Part shown: positions 62,339 to 64,000 of the stretch, in pieces
Position numbering within the stretch: position 1 is the stretch's first letter
Layout of the letters: each line of letters opens with the position of its first letter
From: Nocardioides antri
GTDB lineage: Bacteria > Actinomycetota > Actinomycetes > Propionibacteriales > Nocardioidaceae
NCBI RefSeq assembly: GCF_008373765.1
Contig: NZ_VUJW01000013.1
Span: forward strand, 1 to 64,000
Length of the DNA stretch: 64,000 bases
Reading direction: 5' to 3'
Translations under genes and position numbers: made by a program
The notes under the pieces: model-generated
The model's input: only the letters and a program-made list of their open reading frames with translations
What the model was told of the DNA's origin: nothing
Database searches by the model: none

Positions 62339-64000
62339 ATGACCGCCGACGAGCCGGATGCCGCCCTCCCCGGGCTGGCCCGCGCGGCTTCTCGTCGGTC
62401 GGGTGCGGCTGCCCGGGCGCGGCGCGCGAAGCAGGCCGCACCGGTCGAGATCGCCGAGGTCGGCCCCGTCGCGCGGGTCCTCGTCGACCTGCCGCTGGCC
62501 CACCTGGACCGGACCTTCGACTACGCCGTGCCGGCGTCGATGGCCGACCAGGTCCGGCCAGGCGTGCGGGTCAAGGTGCGGTTCGCCGGTCAGGACGTCG
62601 ACGGCTACGTCGTCGAGCGGGCCGCGGCCAGCGACCACGACGGCCAGCTGGCTCCGCTCCGGCGGCTCGTCAGCGCCGAGCCGGTGCTGACCCCGGCTGT
62701 CGCCGAGCTGTGCCGGCGAATCGCCGAGCGCTACGCCGGGGTGAGCGCCGACGTACGCCGCCTCGCCGTTCCACCGCGCCACGCGACCACGGAGAAGGAG
62801 CCGTCCCCGCCGGCGGCGCCGCTGGGGACCGTGCAGCTCCGCGATGAGCTCTGGGACGCCTACCCCGCTGCTCCTGCGTTCTGGCGCCGGCTGCGGACGG
62901 GAGGGTCGCCGCGGGCGGTCTGGGCGGCGGCGCCGGGGGAGGACTGGCCGTTGCTCCTCGCCCACCTGGCCGCGGTCACGCTGGCCGGCGGCCGCGGCAC
63001 GGTCATCTGCGTGCCCGACCATCGTGACGTCGCCCGGGTCGACGCCGCGCTCCGCGAGCTGCTCGGACCCGACCAGCACGTCACCCTCCAGGCCGAGGCG
63101 GGGCCGGGGCCGCGCTACCGCGACTTCCTGCAGGTGAGCCGGGGTGCCCGCAAGATCGTCGTCGGCACCCGCTCCGCGGCGTTCGCCCCGGTCCACGACC
63201 TCGGGCTCGTCGTCGTCTGGGACGACGGCGACGACCTGCACGCCGAGCCGCGTGCGCCGTACCCCCACACCCGGGAGGTGCTGCTGGAGCGCGCCGAGAT
63301 CGAGGGCTGTGCGGCCCTCGTCGGGGGCTTCTCGCGCAGCGTCGAGGCCGAGCAGCTGCTGCGGACGGGGTGGGCGAAGGAGATCGCGGCTCCGCGGGAG
63401 ACCATCCGGGACCGCGCGCTGGTCGCCGTGGCAGGCGCGGCCCGGCTCCGCGATCCGTTCGCCGGCGCCGGTCGGGTGCCCACGGAGGCGCACGACGCCG
63501 TCCGGTGGGGCCTCGAGCGCGGGCCGGTCCTCGTGCAGACCCCGCGGGCGGGCTACGTCCTCCGGCTGGCGTGCGACCGGTGCCGCACGCCGGCCCGTTG
63601 CTCCGCGTGCGCCGGCCCGCTGGAGCTGACCGGAGCGACGACCCCGCCGCGCTGCCGCTGGTGCGCCACCGCGTCGCCGGACTGGGCGTGCGCCGAGTGC
63701 GGTGGCCGGGGTCTCCGGGCGCCGGTCGTCGGCGACGCCCGCACCGCCGACGAGCTCGGGCGGGCCTTCGCACCGGTGCCGGTGGTCACGTCGAGCGGCG
63801 ACCGGGTCCGCGCGACCGTCGATGCCGAGCGCCGGATCGTCGTCGCCACGCCGGGCGCCGAGCCCGTGGCGGAGGAGGGCTATGCCGTCGTCGTGCTGCT
63901 CGACGCCTGGCTGCTGCTCGCGCGCGACAGCATGCGCGCGGCCGAGGAGGCCCTGCGCCGGTGGTCCAACGCCGTCGCGCTCCTGCGGCCGGGCGGCCGC
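62339..64000 (+). CDS. priA: PriA-like primosomal protein, 5' part, helicase motifs degenerate
   Basis: 554 codons are in the window; the gene runs off the end. The N-terminal DNA-binding domain (ARVLVDLPLAHLDRTFDYAV) and circularly permuted winged helix are kept. Where E. coli PriA has GxTGSGKT this protein reads WAAAPGEDWPLLLAHL, and DEEH is WDDGDDLH, so ATP binding is unlikely. Eight cysteines in four CxxC pairs (CDRC, CSAC, CRWC, CAEC) form the zinc-binding region. Actinobacterial PriA is known for lacking helicase motifs; it may act as a structural restart factor. TAGACA six bases before ATG may be a -10. Confidence 0.9.
   Translation, partial: MTADEPDAALPGLARAASRRSGAAARARRAKQAAPVEIAEVGPVARVLVDLPLAHLDRTFDYAVPASMADQVRPGVRVKVRFAGQDVDGYVVERAAASDHDGQLAPLRRLVSAEPVLTPAVAELCRRIAERYAGVSADVRRLAVPPRHATTEKEPSPPAAPLGTVQLRDELWDAYPAAPAFWRRLRTGGSPRAVWAAAPGEDWPLLLAHLAAVTLAGGRGTVICVPDHRDVARVDAALRELLGPDQHVTLQAEAGPGPRYRDFLQVSRGARKIVVGTRSAAFAPVHDLGLVVVWDDGDDLHAEPRAPYPHTREVLLERAEIEGCAALVGGFSRSVEAEQLLRTGWAKEIAAPRETIRDRALVAVAGAARLRDPFAGAGRVPTEAHDAVRWGLERGPVLVQTPRAGYVLRLACDRCRTPARCSACAGPLELTGATTPPRCRWCATASPDWACAECGGRGLRAPVVGDARTADELGRAFAPVPVVTSSGDRVRATVDAERRIVVATPGAEPVAEEGYAVVVLLDAWLLLARDSMRAAEEALRRWSNAVALLRPGGR

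Overview
The window is high-GC DNA from an actinomycete, most likely Nocardioidaceae (Nocardioides or a close relative). The taxonomic call is an inference from gene content and order: a mycobacterial-type integration host factor next to gmk-rpoZ-coaBC-metK, a PriA without helicase motifs, a single long Rel protein, the rarA-alaS-ruvX-mltG-aro block, many GTG/TTG starts, TANNNT -10 boxes placed six bases before start codons, and short interspersed inverted repeats with GGTGGT...ACCACC ends. Nearly all of the DNA is coding. I see no rRNA, tRNA, CRISPR array, transposase or prophage gene.

Layout: (1) 1-509 is the 3' end of pdxS. (2) 510-5134 is a cell-surface island: a lipoprotein gene, then five co-oriented genes encoding two SipW-type (Ser/His) signal peptidases, two proteins with SipW-type signal peptides, and an LPDTG wall-anchor-like protein. 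The second peptidase is fused to a C-terminal substrate-like domain. The island separates pdxS from pdxT. (3) 5169-15357 is a conserved core: pdxT, yebC, ruvCAB, yajC, secDF, apt and rel. A near-consensus LexA box and a 73-bp repeat element lie before ruvC. (4) 15359-20525 holds a DUF349 protein, a metallo-hydrolase, hisS and aspS. (5) 20701-27114 is a peptide-type ABC importer (permease, lipoprotein, permease, two ATPases) between aspS and rarA. (6) 27147-39830 is the rarA-alaS-ruvX-mltG-aroE-prepilin peptidase-aroCKBQ-efp-nusB series, including the shikimate cluster. (7) 39883-48488 is an accessory block: a disulfide oxidoreductase, a proline-rich ParA-like ATPase, a GlcD-like oxidase, a Mo-enzyme of the FdhF/YdeP family with FdhD, a LysR regulator and a 56-residue CsbD protein. 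Strong hairpins bound it on both sides. (8) 48646-57792 is the pyrimidine operon pyrR-pyrB-pyrC-carA-carB-pyrD-pyrF, with overlapping genes and a PyrR-type site just before the pyrR start. (9) 57789-64000 holds a lipoprotein, mihF, gmk, rpoZ, coaBC, metK and the 5' part of priA.

The strongest candidate for something undescribed is the 1.4-5.1 kb SipW island, above all the fusion of a signal peptidase to its apparent substrate. Second are the short inverted repeats, which also lie inside the rarA coding sequence and at the 3' ends of ruvC and carA. Third is the repeated TANNNT-N6-start pattern that predicts leaderless transcription of pdxT, rel and the metallo-hydrolase.
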